DNA of 15,632 bases from JBKHXU01 sp046565865 (GCA_046565865.1 JBKHXU010000036.1:1-15632), one strand, 5' to 3'; shown: positions 1-6,819, numbered from the stretch's first letter. Translations and numbers: made by a program. Notes: generated by a model from the letters alone, not told the origin.

Positions 1-340
1 CGACGTCGTCACCGTGCTCGCGCGCGGCAACGCGCCCGGCGGTTTCGCGCGCGCGGAATTCGTCGGCGACGACGCGCGCCTGCCGGAGGTGCTGAAGCAA
101 GTCGACGGCGCGCGTCCGCTGTGCGGCGGTGAGCTTGAAGACAGCCTGATGGGTTATCTCTACGGTCCGCAGGCGAGCGAGATCCGCTCGACGGCCGTGA
201 TCCCGCTCGGGCATCGCGACCCGCTCGGCGTGTTGTGTCTCGGCAGTCACGACGCGCAGCGCTTTCACGCGACCATGGGCACGGTGTACCTGCTCAAGCT
301 CGGCGACATCCTGCTGCACAGCATCGCCCGTTTCACCTAG
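1..340 (+). CDS. DUF484 family protein, C-terminal part (truncated by window start)
   Basis: The reading frame is open from base 2, so this is the last 112 or so codons of a gene that begins outside the window. The end of the protein contains PLGHRDPLGVLCLGS and then RFHATMGTVYLLKLGDIL, which match the GAF-like C-terminal half of DUF484 proteins. In gammaproteobacteria DUF484 genes typically sit directly upstream of xerC. That is the arrangement here, with an 11-nt gap. The molecular role of DUF484 is not established. The GAF-like fold suggests ligand binding or a protein-interaction role. A downstream ATG at 14 is only an internal methionine-like start and is unlikely to be the real one. Confidence 0.85.
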   Translation, partial: DVVTVLARGNAPGGFARAEFVGDDARLPEVLKQVDGARPLCGGELEDSLMGYLYGPQASEIRSTAVIPLGHRDPLGVLCLGSHDAQRFHATMGTVYLLKLGDILLHSIARFT

Positions 341-351
341 GGACGTTCGCC

Positions 352-1257
352 GTGGCAGCGGGCCTCGAGCTCATCGATCGCTACACCCGCTATCTCGAAC
401 ACGAGCGGCGCACCTCGCCGCACACGGTGTCGAACTATCGGCGCGATCTGCTGCGCTTGCACGACCACTGCCGCCGCTATGCCGATGGCGATTGGGCGCG
501 CCTCACTACGGCGCACGTGCGGCTGTGGGCGACGGAGCTGCACCGCGCCGGTCTCGGCGGGCGCAGCATCCAGCGATTGTTATCGGCCGCGCGTTCGTTC
601 TATCGATACTTGCTGCGTGAGCAGTGCGTCACACTCAACCCGGTGATCGGTGTTGGCGCGCCGCGCGCGCCGCGGCGGTTGCCGCAGGCGTTGAGCCCGG
701 ATGAGGCCGCGCGGCTGGTGGCGCTGCCGGCCGGCGACGCGTGGGTGTTACGCGACGCGGCGTTGTTGGAGCTGTTGTATTCCTGCGGGCTGCGCCTGAG
801 CGAACTGATCGCACTCGATTTGCCGGAACTCGATCTCAAGGCCAAGCTCGCGAGCGTGACCGGCAAGGGCCGCAAGCAGCGCATCGTGCCGATCGGCGGG
901 CCGGCGGTGGCGGCGCTGCGCGCCTGGCTCGCGGCGCGCGCCGATGTCGCCGCGCCGAACGAGGCCGCCGTCTTTATCGGCCGCAACGGCCGGCGCATGA
1001 ACGGGCGCGCGGTGCAGGCGCGCGTGCAGTATTGGGCGCGGCGCCAGGGTTTGGGGCGCCCAGTGCACCCGCACATGCTGCGCCATTCGTTCGCGAGCCA
1101 TCTGCTCGAATCGAGCGGCGACCTGCGCGCGGTGCAGGAGCTGCTCGGCCACGCCAATCTATCGACCACGCAAATTTACACGCACCTCGACTATCAACAC
1201 CTGGCCAAGGTGTACGACCAGGCGCATCCGCGCGCGCGCCGGCGGCGGTCCGAATGA
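352..1257 (+). CDS. xerC: Site-specific tyrosine recombinase XerC
   Basis: XerC acts with XerD at the dif site in the cytoplasm to resolve chromosome dimers. The predicted protein has 301 residues. It has an N-terminal SAM-like core-binding domain (about 5-90; the EHERRTSPHTVSNYRRDL stretch is characteristic) and a C-terminal catalytic domain. All catalytic residues are visible: R148 (CGLRLSEL), K172 (TGKGRKQ), H241 and R244 (HMLRHSFASH), H267 (LLGHANLSTT) and the nucleophile Y276 (IYTHLD). These positions are within one residue of the E. coli numbering I recall. I chose GTG 352, preceded by GGGAC. The frame stays open upstream to 235, but that would overlap DUF484 and add an atypical N-terminus. 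The gene follows DUF484 by 11 nt and overlaps the next gene by 4 nt (ATGA), so it is probably translated in an operon. Confidence 0.95.
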   Translation: MAAGLELIDRYTRYLEHERRTSPHTVSNYRRDLLRLHDHCRRYADGDWARLTTAHVRLWATELHRAGLGGRSIQRLLSAARSFYRYLLREQCVTLNPVIGVGAPRAPRRLPQALSPDEAARLVALPAGDAWVLRDAALLELLYSCGLRLSELIALDLPELDLKAKLASVTGKGRKQRIVPIGGPAVAALRAWLAARADVAAPNEAAVFIGRNGRRMNGRAVQARVQYWARRQGLGRPVHPHMLRHSFASHLLESSGDLRAVQELLGHANLSTTQIYTHLDYQHLAKVYDQAHPRARRRRSE

Positions 1258-2114
1258 GCGACGCCTCAGCCAGTGGTGACGGCGCGCGCTACTACAGCAT
1301 GCGGCGCTTGTCGCCGTATCAAGGAACGGTGCAGGTGATCGACATCCCGGGCTTTCGCGCCATGAGCGCGGATGGGGAACGCTGGCGCGTGCAGTTTTTG
1401 AACCCACGCTCGCGTTTCGCGAGCCACGGCATCTGGCGTCGCGACGGCGGCGGCACGCTTATCGACACCCCGCGCACGCACGCGATATTGGAGGCGTTGC
1501 AGGCGCATCCGCCGCTGCCGTTCGCGCTCGCCGACACGCTCGAACTTTGGCTGCTCGACGCCAGCGACGGCATGCCGCTGGCGTTGCTCGCGAGCACGCT
1601 GCCCGAGCGCTCGCCGGGGCGCGTACCGCACGCGCGCTGGCAGGCGGCGCTCGCCGGCGATCCGAGCTTCATCGCCGCGAGCTTGAGCGGCGCCGGGGCG
1701 TCGGCGATCGCGCACGAATCGGTATTGATGCGTTGCGTGCAAAAGGCGGCGGGGCCGCGGCCGAGCGCACAGTGGTTTCGCCGCGGGGCCGACGGCGGCG
1801 GCGATGGTCTGTCGGCGCCGGGTGGCGCGCACCCGGCGCGGCGCATCGAGGCCGATCGCTTTCCGGAGCTATTGCTGCGCCACGATTGGCCGAGCGAGGC
1901 GGAGTCCGCGCTGGTGCGCGACTATCACGACTGGCACGCGCCATCGCTCCTGACCCATACCAACCTCAAGCGCACCACCCGCGACTGGCTCGAGCGTGCC
2001 GCGTGCAAGCAAGCGGCCCGGCTGTACCGGGTGCGGCACCTGCTGCCGGAAATGCTCAATCCCGAGCTGCTGAAGGTCGCCTTCGTCGAGGCGGTCGTGC
2101 GGCGCTCGGCCTAA
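1254..2114 (+). CDS. Uncharacterised protein co-encoded with xerC
   Basis: This is a 286-residue soluble protein with no signal peptide or membrane segment. I do not recognise its family. Its ATG overlaps the xerC stop (ATGA at 1254-1257), which fixes the start and suggests translational coupling. The N-terminal third is rich in aromatic and basic residues (YYSMRRLSPYQGTVQVIDIPGFRAM, then WRVQFLNPRSRFASHGIW). The middle (about 150-200) is low-complexity, rich in Gly, Ala and Arg. The C-terminal 80 residues look well structured, with helices around DWLERAACKQAARLYRVRHLL. The TAA stop (2112-2114) lies at the edge of the foldback repeat starting at 2113, so the last residues may have been set by that insertion. 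The larger frame open from 741 is out-of-frame xerC and not coding. That the gene is real is fairly sure. Its function is unknown. Confidence 0.75.
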   Translation: MSDASASGDGARYYSMRRLSPYQGTVQVIDIPGFRAMSADGERWRVQFLNPRSRFASHGIWRRDGGGTLIDTPRTHAILEALQAHPPLPFALADTLELWLLDASDGMPLALLASTLPERSPGRVPHARWQAALAGDPSFIAASLSGAGASAIAHESVLMRCVQKAAGPRPSAQWFRRGADGGGDGLSAPGGAHPARRIEADRFPELLLRHDWPSEAESALVRDYHDWHAPSLLTHTNLKRTTRDWLERAACKQAARLYRVRHLLPEMLNPELLKVAFVEAVVRRSA

Positions 2115-2266
2115 CAGGGTGTTGAGAAAGGCCATCCTGGCCTTTCTCAACTCGCTGCGCCGCCGCACATGTCCGCGGCGCGCTCCGAAAATCAAACGCT
2201 TGCGCATTTGATTTTCGTGCGGCGCATCCCTGCGCCGCCTAACAGGGCGTTTATCAACGCCCTGTT
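2113..2266. repeat. 154-bp foldback element with terminal inverted repeats (MITE/REPIN-like)
   Basis: The ends at 2113-2133 and the reverse complement of 2246-2266 match at 18 of 21 positions, with the shared core AACAGGGYGTTGAKAAA. Inside are further nested hairpins. One has a 13-bp perfect stem at 2121-2133/2139-2151 around a 5-nt loop. One has an 11-bp stem at 2186-2196/2207-2217. One has a 6-bp stem at 2221-2226/2231-2236. One has an 11-bp stem at 2241-2251/2256-2266. An 8-bp arm pair at 2161-2168/2217-2224 also lies symmetrically, so the whole unit can fold back on itself. I see no coding capacity and no obvious target duplication. The structure fits a non-autonomous interspersed element. 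It may also act as a transcription stop or mRNA end for the xerC operon, although no T-run follows. Confidence 0.75.
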
Positions 2267-2300
2267 CGGTATACACCTGTCCGCCGCGAGGTGTGTCACG

Positions 2301-2319
2301 GCCGGCGCCGGCTTAGAAT
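2301..2319 (+). promoter_or_regulatory. Candidate promoter/operator for the TetR gene
   Basis: A good -10 hexamer, TAGAAT (5 of 6 consensus), lies at 2314-2319, only 7 nt before the ATG at 2327. Directly upstream, in the -35/-10 spacer, is a perfect 12-bp palindrome (GCCGGCGCCGGC, 2301-2312) that could be an autoregulatory operator. I see no clear -35 box. A GC-only palindrome has an appreciable chance of arising by accident in a GC-rich genome, so this is tentative. Confidence 0.3.
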
Positions 2320-2326
2320 ACGCCTC

Positions 2327-2941
2327 ATGACCGCCGATTCCCGCGACCTCATTCTCGATACCGCCTTGCGCCTGGCCGGCGAAAGCTCGTGGGAGGCGCT
2401 GCGTTTGCATCAAGTCGCGGCGGCCCTCGGTATCGGGCTCGAGGACATTCACCGTCACTTCCGCGAAAAAGAAGACCTGGTCGACGCCTGGTTCGACCGC
2501 GCCGATCGGGCGCTGCTGCTGCAGGCGCGTGCCGGCGACGTGGTCACCCTCTCGACCCGCGGACGCCTCACGCGCACGCTCATGGCCTGGCTCGATACGC
2601 TGGCGCCGCACCGGCGCGTGACGCGGCAGATGGTGTTGAACAAGCTCGAGCCGGGGCACCTGCACTATCAATTCGACGGCGCGTTGCGCGTGAGTCGCAC
2701 GGTGCAGTGGTGGCGCGAGGCCGCGGCGCGCGATGCGGTGTTGCCGTGGCGCGCGCTCGAAGAGACCGCGCTCACCGGTATTTTTTTGACGGTGTTCGGT
2801 TACTGGATGCAGGACGACTCGCCGCAAAGCGCACGCACGCGCGCGCTGCTGGAGCGCTTGTTGCAGCAGGCGGCGCAAGCGGCGGCGTGGGTACCGGGCC
2901 TTAAACCGCGCCGCGCTAGCGCACCGGGGGCGCCGCTGTGA
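2327..2941 (+). CDS. TetR-type regulator with COQ9-like C-terminal region
   Basis: This is a 204-residue protein. Residues 1-50 form a TetR/AcrR-style helix-turn-helix: a helix with ILDTALRLA, then LHQVAAALGIGLEDIHRHF and the usual KEDLVDAWFDRA exit helix. The rest is helical. Its tail (YWMQDDSPQSARTRALLERLL) resembles the end of COQ9 proteins, whose N-terminus is itself TetR-like, so this may be a COQ9-like lipid-binding protein rather than a classical repressor. I chose ATG 2327. The frame is open to 2291, but that would add a basic, non-family N-terminus. There is no Shine-Dalgarno, and the putative -10 is so close that the mRNA may be leaderless. The stop overlaps the next start (GTGA), so the two are co-translated. 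Ligand and targets are unknown. Confidence 0.75.
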   Translation: MTADSRDLILDTALRLAGESSWEALRLHQVAAALGIGLEDIHRHFREKEDLVDAWFDRADRALLLQARAGDVVTLSTRGRLTRTLMAWLDTLAPHRRVTRQMVLNKLEPGHLHYQFDGALRVSRTVQWWREAAARDAVLPWRALEETALTGIFLTVFGYWMQDDSPQSARTRALLERLLQQAAQAAAWVPGLKPRRASAPGAPL

Positions 2942-3312
2942 CCGACGCGCGTAAAGTCATCCCGATTCGTCCGGCGCAGACACCCGACGAGGAGCGCGTC
3001 GAAATCAGCGGCTGCGCCGAGGCCGAGCCGTTCGCGCTGCGGGTCGTTGGGGATTCCATGGCGCCCGAATTCCTCGACGGTCATATCGTCATCGTCGATC
3101 CGGCGATGCCGGTGCAGTCCGGTGCATATGTCATCATCGACTACGACGGCGAGACCACGTTTCGCCAATTCATCATCGATAACGATCGCAAGTTCCTGTG
3201 CGCGCTGAACAGCGGCGTTCCGGCGATCGAGATCACCAAGGAGTACCGCGTGCGCGGGGTGGTGGTGCAGCGCGCCGGGCGCCGGCGCAAGGATCACAAG
3301 CACTACTACTGA
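2938..3312 (+). CDS. S24/LexA-like protein, probably without protease activity
   Basis: This is a 124-residue protein. Residues 30-120 match the S24 (LexA/UmuD/phage repressor) peptidase fold. The motif GDSM places the nucleophile serine at S40, followed by the typical GHIVIVDP and SGAYVIIDYDGE strands. The lysine that completes the Ser-Lys dyad, about 37 residues later in LexA, is replaced here by arginine (TTFRQF, R76). Autocleavage is therefore doubtful. There is no N-terminal DNA-binding domain, only about 25 short, polar residues. The C-terminus is strongly basic and His-rich (RRRKDHKHYY). The start is GTG 2938, overlapping the TetR-like stop by 4 nt. It overlaps the convergent cfa gene by 7 nt at the 3' end. 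A role in binding a peptide or nucleic acid is possible but unproven. Confidence 0.8.
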   Translation: MTDARKVIPIRPAQTPDEERVEISGCAEAEPFALRVVGDSMAPEFLDGHIVIVDPAMPVQSGAYVIIDYDGETTFRQFIIDNDRKFLCALNSGVPAIEITKEYRVRGVVVQRAGRRRKDHKHYY

Positions 3313-4580
3313 TAGAGGTGCGCGCGCGACCAGGGCAGGTCGTTTACGTGCGGGCGTGTGAACGCCACTTGAAACAACTGTAACGAGCTGGTGGTAAAGG
3401 CCGCAATCGAGCCGGCGAGATACAGGCGCCAGGCGCGCACGAACGCGCTGTCGTACATCTGCTCGATTCTCCCGGCGTGGCTTTCGAAGCGCGCGAGCCA
3501 GTGGTGCAGCGTTTTCGCGTAGTGCAGGCGCAGGTTCTCGACGTCCTGCACCGAAAACGCGTGCGGCTCGAAGATATCCATCATTTCCTTCAGGCTCGGC
3601 GGGTGCGCGCCGGGGAAGATCCGCTTTTCGATCCAGGCATTCATGAGCCCCGGTTGATTGCGGCCGATGGAGTGGATGAGCCCGCGCCCCTGGGGTTTGA
3701 GTGCGCGGTCGATGACGTCGCCAAGCACGCGATAGTTGTCGATGCCCACGTGTTCCAGCATGCCGATGGAAACGAATGCATCGTACTCGCCGCGGATGTT
3801 GCGGTAATCGTCTTCAACGTATTCGATGCGGTCGGCGAGCCCTTCGGCCTTGGCGCGCTCGCGCGCATAGACCACCTGCTCGTGCGAGATATTGTACGCG
3901 CGCACCCGTACGCCGTAGTGCCGCGCCATGTAGCGCGCCAGCCCGCCCCAGCCGCAGCCCGCTTCGACTACCTGCTCGCCGGACTTCAGCCGCAGCTTGC
4001 GGCACACGTGTTCGAGCTTGGCGAGCTGCGCCTGTTCCAGCGTCAGCGACGGCTCCGGGAAGTAGGCGCAGGTGTATTGCATCTCGTGATCAAGCCAGAG
4101 CGTGTAGAACGCGTTCCCGAGATCGTAGTGATGATGAATGTGTTGGCGTGCGCGTCGCAGCGTGTTCGGCCGCGGCGAATGCTGCACCAGCGATTGCAGG
4201 CGTTTGAGCAGGCCTGGTTGCGGGCTGTCGGCGATGACGCGATACGCGAGTTCGAGAAAGTGCACCAAATCGCCTTCGACCTCGAGGCGACCGACGCTGT
4301 AGAGATCGCCAAAATGCAGCGCCGGATCGGTGAGCAGCTTATACAGTGCGCCGCGATCGCGCAGCACCAGCCGCAGCACCGCCGGCGGCGCGTCGCCGAG
4401 CGCGACTTCCTCGCCGTTCCACAGCACCAGGCGCAACGTCGAGGTGCCGGCGAGCTCCAGCAGCTTGCGCGCCAGCCAGCGTTCCGGTGCCATCGCGTCG
4501 CCGCCGCTCGCGGCAAGCTCGGCGGGACCAAACGCCGGTATCGTCAGCGTCGCGGTTTTATTTTTCTTGAGTGTGGACAT
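3306..4580 (-). CDS. cfa: Cyclopropane-fatty-acyl-phospholipid synthase family methyltransferase
   Basis: This enzyme transfers a methylene group from S-adenosylmethionine to the double bond of unsaturated acyl chains in membrane phospholipids, a stress adaptation. The protein has 424 residues from ATG 4580. Residues 1-130 form the extra N-terminal domain seen in the longer Cfa subfamily. Then come HYDLGNAFYTLWLD, MQYTCAYFP (conserved C171), the SAM-binding loop EAGCGWGG (206-213), SIGMLEHVG (E276), GLIHSIG and RIFPGAHPPSL. All the key Cfa signatures are present. Upstream in-frame ATGs at 4610 and 4658 are possible, but 4580 has an AGGCAG ribosome site and gives a lysine-rich cytosolic start. 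The gene diverges from the membrane-anchored gene at 4718. A subfamily member acting on other lipids cannot be excluded. Confidence 0.9.
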   Translation of the reverse strand: MSTLKKNKTATLTIPAFGPAELAASGGDAMAPERWLARKLLELAGTSTLRLVLWNGEEVALGDAPPAVLRLVLRDRGALYKLLTDPALHFGDLYSVGRLEVEGDLVHFLELAYRVIADSPQPGLLKRLQSLVQHSPRPNTLRRARQHIHHHYDLGNAFYTLWLDHEMQYTCAYFPEPSLTLEQAQLAKLEHVCRKLRLKSGEQVVEAGCGWGGLARYMARHYGVRVRAYNISHEQVVYARERAKAEGLADRIEYVEDDYRNIRGEYDAFVSIGMLEHVGIDNYRVLGDVIDRALKPQGRGLIHSIGRNQPGLMNAWIEKRIFPGAHPPSLKEMMDIFEPHAFSVQDVENLRLHYAKTLHHWLARFESHAGRIEQMYDSAFVRAWRLYLAGSIAAFTTSSLQLFQVAFTRPHVNDLPWSRAHLYQ

Positions 4581-4657
4581 GAATTCTGCCTGACGCGCCA
4601 AATGTAACATGACCCTGCGTGGGTGCGAGAGTGGCCATGGGCGGTGTTCCGAATACA

Positions 4658-4686
4658 TTGTGACCGCTACGCCGAACCATTATCCT
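4658..4686 (+). promoter_or_regulatory. Candidate sigma-70 promoter for the gene at 4718
   Basis: TTGTGA (4658-4663) and TATCCT (4681-4686) are separated by exactly 17 nt, each matching 4 of 6 consensus positions. A start near 4693 would give a leader of about 25 nt that contains the GGGAGG ribosome site at 4708-4713. This is sequence match only. Confidence 0.4.
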
Positions 4687-4717
4687 TACCGTATCGGCGG
4701 AAATCGCGGGAGGTTGT

Positions 4718-5902
4718 GTGAAAAAGAGCGTGATTCAGATCATTGTGCTGGTGCTGCTCGTTGTGGTCGGCGCCGGCTTTTATCTTTACACGCAAGGCGG
4801 CATCGGCTTTATCGACGACCTCATCGGTACGTCGGCACCGCCGCCGCCCGCGCCGCCTCCGCCGCGCGAGGCCGCAAAGCCGAAGGATGAGTCGCCCGTG
4901 ATTCCGGCGCATCCGGTCAAGGGCAGCATCAACAAAAGCGAGTTCGTGCCGAACGTCGTCGAGATTGAGAGCGGCACGCTTACGCTGCGCCAGGGGGAGG
5001 GCCCCTTGGCCACCGAAGTGAAGGTGTTTCTCTACACCAGACCGTGGGAGATCCCCGCGGGGCGCAGCTTCAAGCTGATGCAACCGGCGGGCGGCGGATC
5101 GTCGCCGCACATTCGTGTGCGCTCGCCCGAGGCCGGCCAGAGTGCGCCGCGGCAACGCGAGTACACCGAAAAGTATACGTTGTTGCTCGAACTGGGCCCC
5201 GAGCAGGATAAAAAAATCCCGGGTAAGATTTACCTCGCGCTGCCGGACGACGACAAAAGCCAGGTGGCCGGCACGTTCGAAGCCGCGATTCGCGGTTTTC
5301 GGGTGGTCGACGGCAAACCGGATCTGAGCAGCGATTCGGTCGATACCTTGCAGTTCTTGGCGTTGCGCGAGTTGTTGGGCGAGGATGCGAGCAAGCCGGT
5401 GCGCGACGTGAGTTTCCACCGCGGAGCATACGATCTGACGCCGGCCGGGGGCGTACCACCGACGGGCTACCTGGAGGTGAGCTATCGCCTGGGCGACGGC
5501 GCGTTGACTACGCAGAAGTTTCAGTACGCCAAGGAGAACGGGGCCTGGCGCGTGGTGCGCACCTTGCGTCCGGATCAGCTGCAGGAGGCCCATCCCTTAA
5601 AACCGCCATCGGCGAAAGATACGCCGGAGCGGTTGTTCCCATACCTGGCCGCCAAGCGCATCGAGGCCGACGTCAAAAAGCGGGCGCCGAATCAGTTGAT
5701 CACCAACGCCGAGTTCAGCGTCCGCGCCAACGAGGCGCTCAAGATCGGGGTGTGCGAGGCGTCCTACAACACCGACAACGGCCAGCCGGTGCAGACGGCG
5801 TTCCTGTTTCGCCGCGGCGCCAACGGCTGGCGGCTGGAGCGCGAGTTGAACAAGAAAGAGCGGGTCAACTTCGCCACCGGTAAAGTCGAAACCCAGCGCT
5901 GA
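4718..5902 (+). CDS. Membrane-anchored protein of unknown function with proline-rich linker
   Basis: This is a 394-residue protein. The first 3-4 residues are basic, followed by one hydrophobic segment at about 5-25 (VIQIIVLVLLVVVGAGFYLY). There is no cleavage motif, so this is probably an uncleaved anchor with the rest in the periplasm. Residues 40-50 are almost all proline and alanine. The remaining 330 or so residues are soluble, with alternating strand-like segments (KYTLLLELGP, KIYLALPDDD, GYLEVSYRLGDG, TAFLFRRGANGWRLERELNK). I do not recognise a family. The two segments containing GAWRVVRTL and GWRLERELN look like two related beta units, which hints at an internal duplication. GTG 4718 is preceded by GGGAGG at a 4-nt spacing. 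The gene is monocistronic, with a terminator hairpin after it. Confidence 0.8.
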   Translation: MKKSVIQIIVLVLLVVVGAGFYLYTQGGIGFIDDLIGTSAPPPPAPPPPREAAKPKDESPVIPAHPVKGSINKSEFVPNVVEIESGTLTLRQGEGPLATEVKVFLYTRPWEIPAGRSFKLMQPAGGGSSPHIRVRSPEAGQSAPRQREYTEKYTLLLELGPEQDKKIPGKIYLALPDDDKSQVAGTFEAAIRGFRVVDGKPDLSSDSVDTLQFLALRELLGEDASKPVRDVSFHRGAYDLTPAGGVPPTGYLEVSYRLGDGALTTQKFQYAKENGAWRVVRTLRPDQLQEAHPLKPPSAKDTPERLFPYLAAKRIEADVKKRAPNQLITNAEFSVRANEALKIGVCEASYNTDNGQPVQTAFLFRRGANGWRLERELNKKERVNFATGKVETQR

Positions 5903-5924
5903 TGGCGCTTCGGCGCACAAATAA

Positions 5925-5948
5925 AAAACCCCGCTTGCGCGGGGTTTT
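5925..5948. terminator. Bidirectional rho-independent terminator
   Basis: A 10-bp perfect stem (5925-5934 / 5939-5948) surrounds the TTGC loop, with an A-run before it and a T-run after it. It sits 22 nt after the stop at 5902 and 28 nt beyond the cspA stop. It can therefore serve both convergent genes, with the longer T-run on the minus (cspA) strand. Confidence 0.85.
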
Positions 5949-5976
5949 AAAATCCAGGTTCGCTTGATACCTGTAG

Positions 5977-6180
5977 CTAGAGCGGCTTAACGACGGTGGC
6001 CTGCATACCCTTGGGGCCTTTCTCGCTTTCGAATTCCACTGTCTGTCCTTCGGCGAGCTTCTTGAAGCCCGTGCCCTGAATAACGGAGTAGTGGACGAAC
6101 ACATCAGCACTGCCGTCTTGCGGCGAAATGAAACCGTACCCCTTGGACTCGTTAAACCACTTTACGGTACCCGTACGCAT
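5977..6180 (-). CDS. cspA: Cold-shock protein, CspA family
   Basis: This is a 67-residue single cold-shock domain, an OB-fold RNA/DNA chaperone of the cytoplasm. The RNA-binding motifs RNP1 (KGYGFI, 13-18) and RNP2 (VFVHY, 27-31) are intact, as are the GTVKWFNESKG opening and the FESEKGPKG segment. The start is ATG 6180 with an AAGG ribosome site 3 nt upstream. The length is standard for the family. Up to 199 nt separate it from the divergent EamA gene. A long 5' leader, as in cold-regulated csp mRNAs, would fit there, but I cannot define a promoter. Which csp paralogue this is cannot be told from one window. Confidence 0.95.
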   Translation of the reverse strand: MRTGTVKWFNESKGYGFISPQDGSADVFVHYSVIQGTGFKKLAEGQTVEFESEKGPKGMQATVVKPL

Positions 6181-6336
6181 TACCTTGAAACCTCACTCGA
6201 TTGAAGGATCAGCGAGCTGCATGTGGGATTCGCGGAGGGCCATACAAAACCTACTGCACAAACACCAACATAACGCCGAGCTGCGAATTCAGTATATCCC
6301 AAGTTTTCCGAGTGTATAGAGCGAGCCTGGGTCATT

Positions 6337-6363
6337 GCGAAGGTCCATGGACCTTCGCGAAGG
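6337..6363. promoter_or_regulatory. 22-bp perfect palindrome overlapping a 12-bp palindrome in the cspA/EamA intergenic region
   Basis: Bases 6337-6358 (GCGAAGGTCCA and its reverse complement) form a perfect 22-bp palindrome. Bases 6352-6363 (CCTTCGCGAAGG) form a second one that shares the CCTTCGC arm. The second arm (TGGACCT, 6348-6354) can also pair with AGGTCCA at 6373-6379, which is half of the EamA Shine-Dalgarno. This could be a dimeric-protein operator or a translational switch. No regulator is identified. Confidence 0.6.
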
Positions 6364-6379
6364 CGCGCAAGGAGGTCCA

Positions 6380-6817
6380 ATGACACTGCCGTGGTACGTC
6401 ACCGCCATCGCTGCCGCCCTTATCTGGGGCGTGCACTATCCGTTGGTCGATTTTGCGCTCAAGCGTGTCTCGGTCTTAAGCGTATTGCTGCTGACTACCA
6501 TCCCGATCCTGTTGCTCGTGCCGCTGTATCAGCAAACGCTTAAGCACGACCTTCTTGTTTGGCAAGCCCTCCCGTGGTCGGCGCGGTTTCCAATTCTCGG
6601 CATCATGTTGACGAGCTTGCTTGGTGCGGTGTTTCTGTACGTGTCCATCGCCGGCAAGAACGCGACGCTCGCGAGCCTGATCGAAATTTCCTACCCGGTG
6701 TTCGTTGCGTTGTTCGCCTACCTCTTGTTCCGCGAACTACACGTGAACGCGCCGGTACTGATTGGTGCGGCGCTCGTGTTCAGCGGCGTGGCCTTGATCG
6801 TCTGGCACAACCCATAA
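6380..6817 (+). CDS. Small EamA/DMT-superfamily permease, single-domain
   Basis: This is a 145-residue inner-membrane protein with five hydrophobic segments: WYVTAIAAALIWGVHYPL, SVLLLTTIPILLLVPLY, a third around FPILGIMLTSLLGAVFLYVSI, one around EISYPVFVALFAYLLF, and a last around VLIGAALVFSGVALIVW. This is the pattern of one EamA half. Two-domain EamA proteins are about 300 residues, so this one must dimerise or belongs to a small-transporter branch. The substrate is unknown. ATG 6380 follows a strong AAGGAGGT. An in-frame ATG at 6347 and a TTG at 6335 would lie within or just before the palindrome and are less likely. It diverges from cspA. Its codons are slightly less GC-biased than those of its neighbours, for example in CTTAAG and TTTGG stretches. 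Confidence 0.8.
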   Translation: MTLPWYVTAIAAALIWGVHYPLVDFALKRVSVLSVLLLTTIPILLLVPLYQQTLKHDLLVWQALPWSARFPILGIMLTSLLGAVFLYVSIAGKNATLASLIEISYPVFVALFAYLLFRELHVNAPVLIGAALVFSGVALIVWHNP

Positions 6818-6819
6818 AA

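Noticed and set aside
3477..4607. Long open frame (376 codons) antisense to cfa
   Set aside because: It lies opposite a gene with full family motifs. Its residue composition is a shadow of the cfa codons, with no recognisable fold and no ribosome site.
4667..5593. 308-codon minus-strand frame opposite the anchored protein gene
   Set aside because: The plus-strand gene has a ribosome site, promoter, anchor and terminator. The minus frame has none of these.
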